The position numbers and the translations under genes were made by a program. Source: Haematobia irritans (Eukaryota; Arthropoda; Insecta; Diptera; Muscidae). From it: DNA of 64,000 bases. The number at the start of each line of letters is the position of its first letter. The stretch's first letter is position 1. Location: assembly GCF_050003625.1 (NCBI RefSeq), contig NC_134400.1:42766557-42830556 (forward strand), in the 5' to 3' direction. The notes under the pieces were generated by a model. The model worked only from the letters and a program-made list of their open reading frames with translations, made no database searches and was not told the DNA's origin. Positions 32,695 to 45,900 of the stretch are shown here, piece after piece.

Positions 32695-35123
32695 TTTTTA
32701 TACCCTAAACCACATAGTGGTCAGGGTATAATAAGTTTGATCGGCCAAAAAAATGTGCCTACCAGAAATATTGATTTTAGACCCCATAAAATATATACCG
32801 ATCGACTCAGAATCACCTCCTGAGTCGATCTAGCACTTGGTGTCCGTCCGTCCGTCCGTCTGTCCATGTATTTGTTGTTCACAGGATTCCGGTCGCAATT
32901 ATTATCCGATTTTGATGAAATTTGGTACAGGGAGGTTTTTGGGCTCATTCTTGTGCCTATTGAATTTGGAAGAAATCGGATCAAATTTAGATATAGCTCC
33001 CATATATATGTATCGCCCGATTTCGACAAATGAGGTCACGTTGCGCTTTTTTTCAAACGGATCGTCACCAAATTTGGCAAAAGGTAATCTTTGCCATCGC
33101 TCTTCAAGTCTGCGAAATTTCATCCAAATCGGTCCAGATTTAGATATAGCTCTCTTATATATGTATCGCCCGATTTTCCCAAATTTGTCCACAAAACCCT
33201 TATTTATCAAACGATCTTACTCAAAGTTGGCTAAATATAATCTTCTATAGCACTAACTATATGTGCAAAAAATCATCGAAATCGGTTCAGATTTAGCTAT
33301 AGCTTCCATACATATGTACCGCCCGATTTTTCTAAATGTGGCCATAAAACCCTCATTTATCAAACGATCTTACCCAAATTTGGCTAAATGTAGTTTTCTA
33401 TAGCACTAACTATATGTGCAAAAAATCATCGAAATCGGTTCAGATTTAGATATAGCTCCCATATATATGTATAGCCCGATTTTCCCAAATTTGGCCATAG
33501 AACCCTTATTTATTAACCGATCTTACTAAAAGTTGGCTAGATCCAGTCCTCTATAGTACTAACTATATGTGCAAAATTTCATCGAAATCGGTTCAGATGT
33601 AGATATAGCTCCCATATATGTATCACCCGATTTTGAAAAATTCGCCCCTAATAACCTTATGTTTGACCATACAGGCCTCATTTCTTAACTGATCTTACTC
33701 AAATCTTGCACAAGGTAACCTTTTGTGGTATTAATCAAATCCGCAAAATATTATGCAAATTGGTTCAGATTTAGATATAGCTTCCATATATATGCATCGC
33801 TCGATTTTCCCAAATTTGGCCATAGTACTCTTATTTATTAACCAATGTTACTCAAATTTCAAATTTTGATGTACTAGCCGATCGTACTTATACGTACTTG
33901 TAGCTCTTACATAAGAATATTGCTCGATTTTTACAAATTTGTATTTATTACCCACGCATACTAACTCCGTAGGTACAATATCAACACAGCCAGTGTTGCT
34001 AGAAGAAGGGGAAATTCCCTATATGTAGGGGTTTTCTAATATTTAGCGTCTTGTAGGGACGTAGGGCCACAATGTAGGACATTTTCACTCAACACAATTT
34101 GTAATAATTTTTACATTTTGGTGGCTCTAGAGGAGGAAATTAGAAGCCGGCAAGGCTTGATCTTTAACAATGTGTGGTAAACTTTATTCCTGTAGAAAAT
34201 TTTGTCAACATTTTATTTCTATAGAACATTCAAAATTGTATTTGTTTAGAAATTTTTTTCAAAATATTATTTCTGTGGAATTTTTTCTCAAAATTTTATT
34301 TCTGTGCAATTTTTTCTCAAAATTTTATTTCTATAGAATTTTTTTGTCAAAATTTTATCTCTATAGAAAAATTTCTCACAAAAATTTGTTTATAGAAACT
34401 TTTTCCAAAATTTTATTTTTATAGAGATTTAACAAAAAAGATTACTAATTTGGGTAGAATTCTACCAACTGAGGCAACCGTGGTGGTAATACAAATATTC
34501 TAAGTTATATACGTTGCATATTCATGTTTTAAGATAATAAAGTACTTAGAACCATTTTTGTTTTGTAAATTTTTTAAATTTAACGAAAAATATAGTACGG
34601 AAAATTGTTTGGGAATGTATGGGAAAGTAGGGAACTCTTTTTGTCCTTGTAGGGTAAACCGAACATTTTCCCTGGCAACATTGACTATGAGCAATAGTCA
34701 GATTGACACAAAGCACCCATAGACATGTACCCCTTAATTTTCTTAAATATGCAACTGCGGTTTATCTCCCAGACCTATATGTTACCCCACAAATGCTTAT
34801 AATTACTAATTCTGTAATGGTGGTTTAGGGTATGATATAGTCGGCCCCGCCTGACTTTCTACTTTACTTACTTGTTTTTTAATAATATTGTGTTCCACCC
34901 TAGTACATTAGCCGACTTAAATTTTGAGTCTATAGATTTGTAGAAGTCTATCAAATCCTGTCCAGATCGAGTGATATTTAAATGTATGTATTTGGGACAA
35001 ACGTTTATATATAGCCCCCCAACACATTTGACGGATGTGATATGGTATCGAAAATTTAGATCTACAAAGTGGTGCAGGGTATTATATAGTCGGCCCCGCC
35101 CGACTTTAGACTTTCCTTACTTG
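32695..35123 (+). repeat. Periodic interspersed repeat (hairpin head, GTCC run, approximately 153-bp units)
   Basis: The head is a hairpin (TATACCCTAAACCACATAG / TGGTCAGGGTATA). Then comes (GTCC)n at 32841-32870 and six or seven units of 152-156 bp, each with ATCGGTTCAGATTTAGATAT and AGCTCCCATATATATGTA. The tail TATATAGTCGGCCCCGCC ... CTTACTTGTTT occurs twice, at about 34835-34875 and 35085-35125. ORFs at 32837-33250 and 32902-33210 are by-products. Includes a 29-bp array at 34185-34430. Confidence 0.8.
34185..34480 (+). repeat. 29-bp tandem array with one TIR end
   Basis: About eight CTATAG-family units followed by GGTAGAATTCTACCAACTGA and GGCAACCGTG, the right end of the TIR element delimited at 54268-55959. 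The left end is not evident. Confidence 0.75.
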
Positions 35124-35980
35124 TTTTATCCATATTTATGTGCAAGGAGAGCACATACACATACACACACGCACACCCATACACATCACTCCCATATTCA
35201 TTGACTTACATATGAAAGTTTTAATTGCAATATAATGACATTTGACGTCTCGATTTACGCCATTGGTTACAAATGGCAATATTACATTGTGATGTATACA
35301 AATGATTCATGAACAGCGAATTCCATTGATACACGCTATGTTACTGTGTCATGTTAGTGAGTATTTGTATGGAAATACCCATATGGGTATAAGTCATTCG
35401 TTATAGTTGTGCAATAAGACAATGTCATTGTACTCACGTATCAGTGCAAGGATTTCCGTTTCCCATTTATTTAAATAGAAAATATAAGGGTTACAAAAAC
35501 AATGGAATATCATATGAAATCAGAAGTTGCGAAACTTGAACTTACAAAGAAAAAAATTTCACGACAATTTTTCCAATTAAAATTTTAATTGAGTTTTAAA
35601 AAATATTCAATTCAAAATTTAATTGATTCAACAAATTTTTTAATTGAAACAAAAATCAATCACAAAAATTAATAGTATCAATTAATTTTTTAATTGGATC
35701 AATACATTTTTTAATTGGCCTTCAATTAATTTTTTAATTGATACTATCATTTCTGTGATTGAAGACATTTCAATTAAAAAATTAATTGGATCAATTAATT
35801 TCGTGATTGCACCAGAAAAATTTTTTTTTTGTGTAGACTCTACACCAGCGTTGCCGTTGACAATTTCTAGAAAGTAATACAAAAAGTATCAAGCCATAAA
35901 AGGTGGCACACTTTTTAATAAAGAAAATTCAACAATTAAACGTATTTATATCGGTGTTTTATATATCGTAGTAAAACAAC
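35124..35980 (+). repeat. Direct duplication, copy 2
   Basis: Partner of 31937-32694 and the more complete copy. It contains an intact TA-family MITE and an (AC)n run at about 35155-35170. Confidence 0.88.
35545..35833. mobile_element. TA-family MITE, short form
   Basis: Starts CAAAGAAAAAAATTTCACG after TA (35543-35544) and ends TTTTTTTTTTTGTG before TA (35834-35835). 289 bp. Confidence 0.85.
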
Positions 35981-38434
35981 TTTTTTTTTTTAGATATAAA
36001 CTAGTATATCATTAATTTAATCTCCATTTAAAATCTTTGAAATTGAATATTCAGAAGATTAACCCGAAATATCTACTATAGAAAAAATTGCATGCATACT
36101 TTTAGGCGGTAAATGTATACACTGATAATATTATGTTGAAAGAAGCAAAATTGTTCACAAATATAATATTCGTCTCGTTTATTCGTCTCATTTATTTCTA
36201 ATCATATATGTATTCTTAATGCTATTTGCGACCGAATTGTGTAAAATATATTACAGTTACAGGTGGTTGTAATTAAAAGATGTCACAGTATGACAAAAAA
36301 AGTGGCGCAAATTAGTAAAAGTATCACATTTAGTGGTACAATAAAAAGGTGGCACAAAAGTATTACCGTTCGAAAAAAGTGGCAAATTTGCCACTAAAGT
36401 GGCATAACTATTGGTTGGTTACGCATCGAAAAATTCGTCTCGGTGAAATTCTGTGTCGACACGTACCCGATAATTTTTGGTAATTATCACAAATTTTTAC
36501 TGGAAGTCGTGAGAGAGAGGGAGTAATGAATTTTAACGTTAATAAGCTTTAAGTTATTGCTCGAAACATTATCATCTTTTTGGCCATAATCAAATTATAT
36601 GTGCAATATATTTTACAATGTCAATTAGAAGTGTAGTATTAATTATGGTGATGTTTATTATTTTAATTTGTGTTAGAACTATAAATGAGTTCATGGTTAA
36701 TTGGTATAGGAAGGTGTACATTTCTGCTTACTGGATAATTTTTACTGGAAAAATATGAAAAAAGTCCTAATAATTTCCGTCGTTTTCATTTTCAGTAGTT
36801 ATCAAGCAAATTAAGATACTACCCCAAATGTACTACCCCGTTCGTTACTATTTTTGGAAAGTGTATAAAACTTTCTTCGGATTTAGTTAGCATTGAACTC
36901 ATTTTGCGGTTTATTGAAATTTATTTCCACATTTAGTACATAACATTTTTGAAACATACAGGGAATAATAAAAATTGGGGTGGGGGAAATTTCTTAAAAA
37001 TTTTTCTACAAAATTTAAATAATTTTTATCATTTTATTAATTCTTTATTAATTTTTAAATTTCGCATTAAAAATATGAAAAAAGCCAATTATAAAAAAAC
37101 CCAGCAAAAAAGCGTCGCCAAAAAAGTAATGAAAATGTTCTTTTTGGATCCGGAAGTGATGCAAAATTGACGCAGAAGCAATGAATTTAACATGGGCTTG
37201 TCATATGACGGAAGTCCTCCATTTCAACAGCCGTTGCACTGCATTTGCACCACTTCTTTAGGTATGATCCGAATACATTGTTTTGGATGTAAATTAAAAA
37301 ATTCTGTAATATTTTGTCAAATAAATAATTTTTACATTTTTTTTATAATTTTTAATGAATTCTAACGCTTGTCGGAAACGTTTGACCTCAAATATTTCCA
37401 AAAATTCGCAATTTTTCAGATTGGATTTACCATTTTTTCGACAAAATTTAAATGGATTGTACCATTTTATGAATTATTACTCTGTTTTTAACCTATTTGA
37501 AACAAAAAAAGTTAAAATTACCAATTAAAAGTAAGAAAAGCCCAAGGTTTAAAAAATTGAATTAAAACAACTTCCTGGGTAGTTAAAATAAAGAACATCA
37601 TTGGAAGTGCATCTTCTGGAAGGGTTTTTAAAGTTGTGCCTTTGGAAGAACTTACAAATTTATGTGTATGAATGAAATCTCATCAGTGGCATTTTTTTTT
37701 TCTAAAGATGAGTTTTTATGTATTTTTTCCAATTAATAAAAAATTGAAAATTCTAATAAATGTCCAGCATATTGGATAATCCATTTTTTGTGGAGAATAA
37801 TTAAAAAACGAAAAACTACCAAAAAATTAATGATTATGTTACATTTTCCATCTCTCCATATATTTTTCCTTGCTCGCATACCCATGTATATATTCATAAA
37901 TAAATCAAATGTACACAAATGATTTTGTGGATATCATAATCAGTTTCAATTTACTTGAGACATTTTTAATTTATTCGCATACGCCGCAAACATTTGGACA
38001 TTAGCCACTCAATGATCTTTGGAAGAAAGACCAAATCATATAATGGTTCTAGGCTTGCCATGACATTCAGATCTTGTGGGCAGATAATTAATTTTAATAC
38101 ACTGAAGATTATGCCCCTAATGTTTTTGTTGTGATGTACAATTACCCATCAATGTTAGTATTTTGTTTGCTCCATGAAAATGATCATCATCTGAATGTAC
38201 ACTGTAGATGTGACTATAATTATTTACACTTACATTTAATTTTGAATGAATGATTTATTTAGTTAGAACAGGTCAAGTTTGAAATGATTTGATGACAAAT
38301 CACAGGAAGATCACAAATATTCTAGTCTAGAGATTATTCTTCTGACATTGTTCTGAACAATCTAAATCTTTGATACATTGTCTGTATTCTATTGAGTTTA
38401 ATTTTATGTTTTTTTTTTCTTTCTATATTTGCAG
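35981..38434. other. AT-rich DNA upstream of the first recognised Atg1 exon
   Basis: Contains GTGGCAC/GTGGCGC words at 36300-36400 and the dispersed repeat piece at 37103-37195 that matches 10020-10130. No Atg1 N-terminal exon (glycine loop, VAIK) could be found by eye. The pyrimidine tract and TTTGCAG acceptor at 38409-38434 belong to Atg1. Confidence 0.5.
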
Positions 38435-41400
38435 TATTGTAATGGTGGCGATTTGGCAGATTATCTCAGTGTCAAGGGTACATTAAGTGAGGATACAGTA
38501 CGATTATTTCTAATACAGTTAGGTGAGTATGAGAGAGTGGGAGAAAAAGAGTGTTGCCATGACTGAAAAAATTTAGTTCCTTTAAAAAGCAATTGGAGGT
38601 TTTATGTAGCACAAAAAAAACGTTTTTGCCTTCAATTACGAAATTAATTGGACCAATTAATTTTTAATTGAAATTGCTTTCATAATTGCAATAATAGTAG
38701 AAATCACCAACACCAATTACAAAATTAATTGATTTAATTAAAAATTAATTGCCACATTTCATTTTAATTTCTTTTTCGAATTAAATCCAAATTTTAATTG
38801 AAAATTATGCCATCGTGCCAAAAATATTCTACCCAATTTTATTTCTATAGAAAATTTTCTCCAAAGTTTATTTCTATAGAAACTTTTACATTTATTTCTA
38901 TAGGAGATTTTCTCGAAATTTTATTTGTATAGAAAATGTTCTCAAAATTTTATTCCTATAGAAAATTTTATTTCGTTAGAAAAATTTCTCAAAATTTTAT
39001 TTGTTTAGAAAATTTTTTCAAAATTTTATTTCTGTAGAAAATTTTCTCAAAATTTTATTTCTTTAGAAAATTTTCTCAAAATTTTATTTCTATAGAAAAT
39101 TTTGTCAAAATTTTATTTTTATAGAGAATTTTTTAAAAATTTTATTTCTATAAAGAATTTTGACAAAATTCTATTTCTATAGAAAATTTTGTTACAACTT
39201 TATTTCTATAGAAACATTTGACAAAATTTAGTTCTATAGAAAATTTTCCCAAATTTCTATTTCTATAGAAAATTTTGTGAAGATTTTATTTCTATAGAAA
39301 ACTATGTCAAAATTTTATTTCTATAGCAAATTTTGTCAATATTTTATTTCTATAGAAAATTTTGTCAAAATTTTATTTCTATTAAAAATTTTGTCAAAAT
39401 TTTATTTCTATAGAAAATTTTGTTAAAATTTTATTTCTATAGAAAATTTTCCCAAATTTATATTTCTATAGAAAATTTTGTCAAGATTTTATTTCTATAG
39501 AAAATTGTATCAAAATTTTATTTCTATAGCAAATTTTATCTATAGAACATTTTGTCAAAATTTTATTTCAATGGAAAATTTTGCCAAAATTCTGTTTCTA
39601 TAGAAAATTTTGTCGAAAATGTTATTTCTATAGAAAATTTTATCATATTTTTAATCCATTTTTTTGTTTTTTTTTTTTCAACAGCTGGTGCCATGAAAGC
39701 TTTATATACCAAAGGAATTGTACATCGCGATCTAAAGCCACAAAATATTCTACTTTCGCACAACTATGGCAAGACACTGCCAGCACCATCAAAAATTACA
39801 TTAAAAATAGGTAAGCAAATGTAAATATCTTTGAATTCTACACAAACTAATTGCATGTATTTATTAACTTTTCATTATCTAGCCGATTTTGGTTTTGCCC
39901 GATTCCTCAATGAAGGTGTAATGGCAGCTACCTTGTGTGGTTCTCCCATGTATATGGTAAGTTGTAATTTTTATTATCCTGTCTATGGACCTGCTAATAT
40001 ATAATGCGACTCTTTTTGTTTGATTTTAGGCTCCTGAGGTTATCATGTCTTTACAATATGATGCCAAAGCTGATCTATGGTCTTTGGGTACCATTGTCTA
40101 TCAATGTCTGACAGGCAAAGCACCATTCTATGCACAAACCCCAAATGAGCTTAAATTCTATTATGAACAAAATGCCAATTTAGCTCCCAAGTGAGTATTA
40201 GCCATGATAAGAAAAAGAGAAATAAAACAAAGAAACAAATCGAAAACATGGGACAATCGTTGCCACTTGATCATCGATCTATGAATTTGATTTGTCTCTG
40301 TTTCATATTTTGAAAATATGAATGAAAATTGTGGATCCCTAAATATTTTTATCGCTATGTGTTTCAATTCTAAAAATAAATTAAAAAATCTTAAGACGAA
40401 ATATTCATTCATGGGTTGTTGGTTATTGTTTTACATTTTGTTTTATTTGTTTTTACCCTCCGCCATAGGATGGAATGTGTTCTACACAGAAAAAAATAAG
40501 ACGAAAAATTTTCCAATAAAAATTTTAATTGAGTTTTAAAAAATTTTCAATTAAAAATTTAATTAATTCAACAAATTTTTTAATTGAAACATAAAAATTA
40601 GCTGTATCAATTATTTTTTTATTTTCTTTTAATGTGTAATTGACTTTGATGATTGATACCATCATTTCTGTGATTGAAAACATTTCAATAAAAAACAAGT
40701 ATATACGGCCGTAAGTTCGGCCAGGCCGAATCTTATGTACCCTCTACCATGGATTGCGTAGAAACTTCTACGAAAGACTGTCATCCACAATCGAATTACT
40801 TGGGTTGTGGTATCTTAAAACTTCTTAACATCGTTTTCTAAATTGTGAGTTAGTCCATACGTGGTATACATTAGACAAAGAAGTTATGTATAGGTAAGTC
40901 TACCAATAATTACGAATCGACATGGACTTTTGCACGGTACGTAGAGAGCTAGAATTGAAATATGGGGTCGCTTATATGTGGGCTATATACAATTATGAAC
41001 TTAATATGGCTATATAGAACTATAGACCGATATAGACCTAATTAGGCATGGTTGTTAACGGCCATATACTAGCACAATGTACCAAATTTCAACTGACTCG
41101 GATGAAATTTGCTCCTCCAAGTGGCTCCAAAACCAAATCTCGGGATCGGTTTATATGGGGGCTATATATGATTATGGACCACTTTTGGAATGGTTGTTAA
41201 ATATCATATACTACCACCACGTACCAAATTTCAACCAGATCGGATGACTTTTGCTTCTCCAAAAGGCACCGGAGGTAAAATCTGGGGATCGATTTATATG
41301 AGGGCTATATATAATTATGGACTGATATGAACCAATCCCTGCATGGTTGTTGGATACCATATACTAACATCACGTACCAAATTTCAACCGAATCGGTTGA

Positions 41401-42958
41401 ATTTTGCTCTTCCAAAGGGCTCCGGAGGTCAAATCTGGGGATAGGTTTATATGGGGGCTATATATAATTATAAACCGATTTCGACCAATTTTTGCATTGG
41501 TGTTTGAGGCCATATATTAACACCACGTACCAAATTTCAACTGAATCAGATGAATTTTGGTCTTCCAAGAGGCTCCGGAGGTCAAATCTGGTGATCGGTT
41601 TATATGGGGGCTATATATAATTATGGACTGATGTGGACCAATTTTTGCATGGTTGCTACAGACCATATACTAACACCATATACCAAAATTCAGCCAGATC
41701 GGATGAAATTTCCTTCTATTAGAGGCTTCGCAAGACAAATCGGGGGATCGGTTTATATGGGGGCTATATATGATTATGGACCACTTTTGGCATGGTCGTT
41801 AAATATCATATACTACCACCACGTACCAAATTTCAACCAGATCGGATGACTTTTGCTTCTCCAAAAGGCACCGGAGGTAAAATCTGGGGATCGATTTATA
41901 TGGGGGCTATATATAATTATGGACTGATATGAATCAATTCCTGCATGGTTGTTGGATACCATATACTAACATCACGTACCAAATTTCAAACGAATCGGTT
42001 GAATTTTGCTCTTCCAAGGGGCTCCGGAGGCAAATCTGGGGATCGGTTTATATGGGGGCTATATATAATTATAAACCGATTTCGACCAATTTTTGCATTG
42101 GTGTTTGAGGCCATATATTAACACCACGTACCAAATTTCAACTGAATCAGATGAATTTTGGTCTTCCAAGAGGCTCCGGAGGTCAAATCTGGTGATCGGT
42201 TTATATGGGGGCTATATATAATTATGGGCCGATGTGGACCAATTTTTGCATAGTTGTTAGAGACCATATACTAACACCATGTACCAAATTTCAGCCGGAT
42301 CGGATGAAATTTGCTTCTCTTAAAGGATCGGCAAGCCAAATTTGGGGGTCCGTTTATATGGGGGCTATACGTAAAAGTGGACCGATATAGTCCATTTGCA
42401 ATACCATCCGAACTACATCAATAACAACTACTTGTGCCAAGTTTCAAGTTGATAGCTTGTTTCGTTCGGAAGTTAGTGTGATTTTAACAGACAGACGGAC
42501 GGACATGCTCAGATCGACTCAGAATTTCACCACGACCCAGAATATATATACTTTATGGGGTCTTAGAGCAATATTTCGATGTGTTACAAACGGAATGACA
42601 AAGTTAATATACCCCCATCCTATGGTGGAGGGTATAATTGATTGGATCAATTAATTTCTTGATTGAAGACAAAAAATATTTTTTGTGTGTAGCTTAAATT
42701 AATAAAATATTATAATTTTTAATGTGTTTTTATTTTGTTTTACGTCTTTTATTTTCTATACGATATATAGACATCTATATTAATGTGTTTTTTGTTTTGT
42801 TTTTGTTCATATTTGCAGAATACCTAATGGTGTGTCGCCCGACTTACGTGATTTGTTATTGTGCCTGTTGCGGCGCAATGCCAAGGACAGAATTTCTTTC
42901 GAAAGTTTTTTCACTCATCGTTTCTTGCAAGGCAAAAAAGCGGTTACATCGCCAGGAG
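38435..42958 (+). CDS. Atg1: Atg1 kinase-domain exons (five)
   Basis: The five exons hold the kinase domain from the end of the hinge onward. The catalytic loop HRDLKPQN starts at 39723 (Asp of HRD at 39729-39731). DFG is at 39885-39893, and APE begins the exon at 40030 after SPMYM. The lobe continues through [20 protein letters not shown] and [20 protein letters not shown] to [10 protein letters not shown]. Key catalytic residues visible here are all present. A 29-bp array ends only 30 bp before the acceptor at 39684, leaving a T-rich tract as the splice signal. Confidence 0.96.
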
Positions 42959-45900
42959 GTATGCTTAATACCAATATAAATCGAAATTATTTCTTTGTTT
43001 ATATATTCTATTAAATATTCAAATTGTGTTTTTCTTTTAAGGAGATATACCAGCTTCATTGGCTATGGGAACAACGCCACCTACAAAAGTCAAAAGTCCA
43101 TTACAGCAACAACTTGAACAACAACTGCAACTACAACAGAAACAACAACAACAGTTACAGCATCAACGATCAGAACCAGAGGAGGATGTTCCAGATGAAA
43201 ATGCTGGTAGGTATAAATAGTACACGTATGCACGGACCACACAAAAGAAAGATCTGTATAGGAAAACGCATTTGTTCTTTTTTTTTAGTATGTACTAAAA
43301 TTTATCCAAAGCGTCAAAAAGCTGGATATTTAAATTTTAAAGCCTCTGTCATAGGGGACGGGCCGAGCTAGAACTCGGAGTATACTATATTTCAACAAAA
43401 TTCAACAAAATACCCAACATGAAAAACATCAGAAATATCAAAATTGAAAAATTGAAAAATTAATTTTGCGATTAATTGGAAAATCGGGGGTTCAATTTGA
43501 ACGAATAGACATATTTTGAATTAAACGCAATTATTCGGCTTTTCGAGTTTGTACCCCGAAAAACCTGTGGCTGACTTTTGTATTTCTCTTTTTAATTTTC
43601 GAGGAAGAATTCAAAGTCTCGATATTGGTCAAAAATTGTGATGACTACTGAAATTTAACTAATCGACTTTCCATGTATTAGAAAATCGAGCAAACAACCA
43701 TAGCTGTCATAATTTATTAATAGAAAGTTGTCCATGTCGATAATAACGTACGTGATTTTCAGCAAAAGCTTCAAAATATATGGCAGCAGGCTCTAGTAGA
43801 GAACGCTGACGTAATTAAACCAACGTACCATTTCATTCTATTAACAGTAATAGTTAAATAAATTGCGTAGTCATACTTTCGGTCCAACACCAAAAAGTTT
43901 TTCAGTTGATTTTCACTAATGCTTGTGACATTTCTGTGTTTTTCAAATCTTCTCCTCTGTCATAGGGGACGGGCCTAGCTAGAACTCGGAGTATACTATA
44001 TTTCAACAAAATACCCAACATGAAAAACATCAGAAATATCAAAATTGAAAAATTAATTTTGCGATTAATTGGAAAATAGGGGGTTCGATTTGATCGAATA
44101 GACATATTTTGAATTTAACGCAATTATTCGGCTTTTCGAGTTTGTGCCCCGAAAAACCTGTGGCTGACTTTTGTATTTCTCTTTTTAATTTTCGAGGAAG
44201 AATTCAAAGTCTCGATATTGGTCAAAAATTGTGATGACTACTGAAATTTAACTAATCGACTTTCCATGTATTAGAAAATCGAGCAAACAACCATAGCTGT
44301 CATAATTTATTAATAGAAAGTTGTCCATGTCGATAATAACGTACGTGATTTTCAGCAAAAGCTTCAAAATATATGGCAGCAGGCTCTAGTAGAGAACGCT
44401 GACGTAATTAAACCAACGTACCATTTCATTCTATTAACAGTAATAGTTAAATAAATTGCGTAGTCATAGTTTCGGTCCAACACCAAAAAGTTTTTCAGTT
44501 GATTTTCACTAATGCTTGTGACATTTCTGTGTTTTTCAAATCTTCTCCAAGTGTGGTTTCTCACTTAAATCCACCGTTCGATCTCGGCTATAAAGAGGAG
44601 GTCTCATGCCATAGACTCGGGCAGCACTCATTGAACAGAAAGAAGTGGACTCAATTGTCTGAGTGAGCCTGGAATAATAACCCAGTCAGAAATTCCTGAT
44701 GGTTATAAATATTGAGCGTTGTAACAACGTTGGAAACTAACGTTGAAACAACGCTTGCTAAACAAATTAATTGACGGTTTTTAAAAAGTATATTTTCCAT
44801 AAAATTATCGTTAAAAATGCATTTTCCTTCAATGCTTAAGCTTTTTTTATGAATAATGGAGGTATTGCTGTTGATATGAATTGATTTAGAATAGGATAAT
44901 ATTCATTTTTCATTTGAATTGAATTTTTCATATAAATAAACAGTGAACCTACCAGGAAGAACAATTTTGGTAAATTTTACAAATTTAGTCAACTGTACAA
45001 AGTTTTAACTAAACTAAACGCTGATTTCACAAATATAAGAGCGTATCTGTGGATTTATGATAAAACCCCATAAGTCTAAAAACTCAATTTTACAGGGAAT
45101 CGAAAATACACCTATATGGGGTCTCAAAAACTTCTGTAGAAAAGATCTGGAAAATGTTTAATATTTATGTGATAGATCTTTTCGATAGCTTATTTTTAGA
45201 GAAAGTTAGGAATTACCGACTTTTTTGGTCATATGAAATTTTATTAAAAAAAAAAAACAAACAAACAAAAAAAGAAACACATCTATGTGTTTTGTCGCAT
45301 TGAATCCTGATCATAATCTGACTAAAAAACGACACAACTGAAGTTAAATAAGCATTTATTTTTATTTGTTTTTTTGTTCTATCTCGTGTTATGAGGTTTT
45401 GTCATAAGTCCACAGATATTTTTCGACTAATTCAAGAAATTTTTTAGACAAAATTTTTTTCACATTTTAAAGATAATTTCGTTGTTTGAAGGAAAAAATT
45501 GAAGTTCAAAATTGCAAGAATGTTCTTTTGGCGCATTTGGGGTAAAATGTACAAATTTTAAGAAATTCTTAAGTATTTTGTTTGAAATAGGGACATTTGT
45601 GAATAACTTTTCCCCTTTTTTAGTCCATTTAACCAACCTACGCAAAAAAAATTATTAATGTAATTCCCTTACTTTCACAAAACACAATAGGTTCATGAGA
45701 TAAAGTAGAGTTAAAGTGACTTTAGTGTCCTCGAGGGTTCACTTTTTTAGTGTACCTTTGGTTTTTTGAATGGAAAATATATAGTCAAATTAAAAACTTC
45801 AATTTAAATTTTCAGTGCTTTTTATTGGTTGTAAAAACCATCGATACGCCGTATAACGATGTTATCATTTTGGGGTTGTCAAAGCGTTCGTTAAACAATC

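Noticed and set aside
31937..35980. LTR retrotransposon with 0.8-kb LTRs
   Set aside because: No gag/pol, no primer-binding site or polypurine tract, and the direct repeats contain an unrelated MITE and do not start TG or end CA. Treated as segmental duplication.
38822..39655. CRISPR-like or centromeric satellite array
   Set aside because: Units are directly adjacent without spacers, and the arrays are dispersed within TIR elements in introns.
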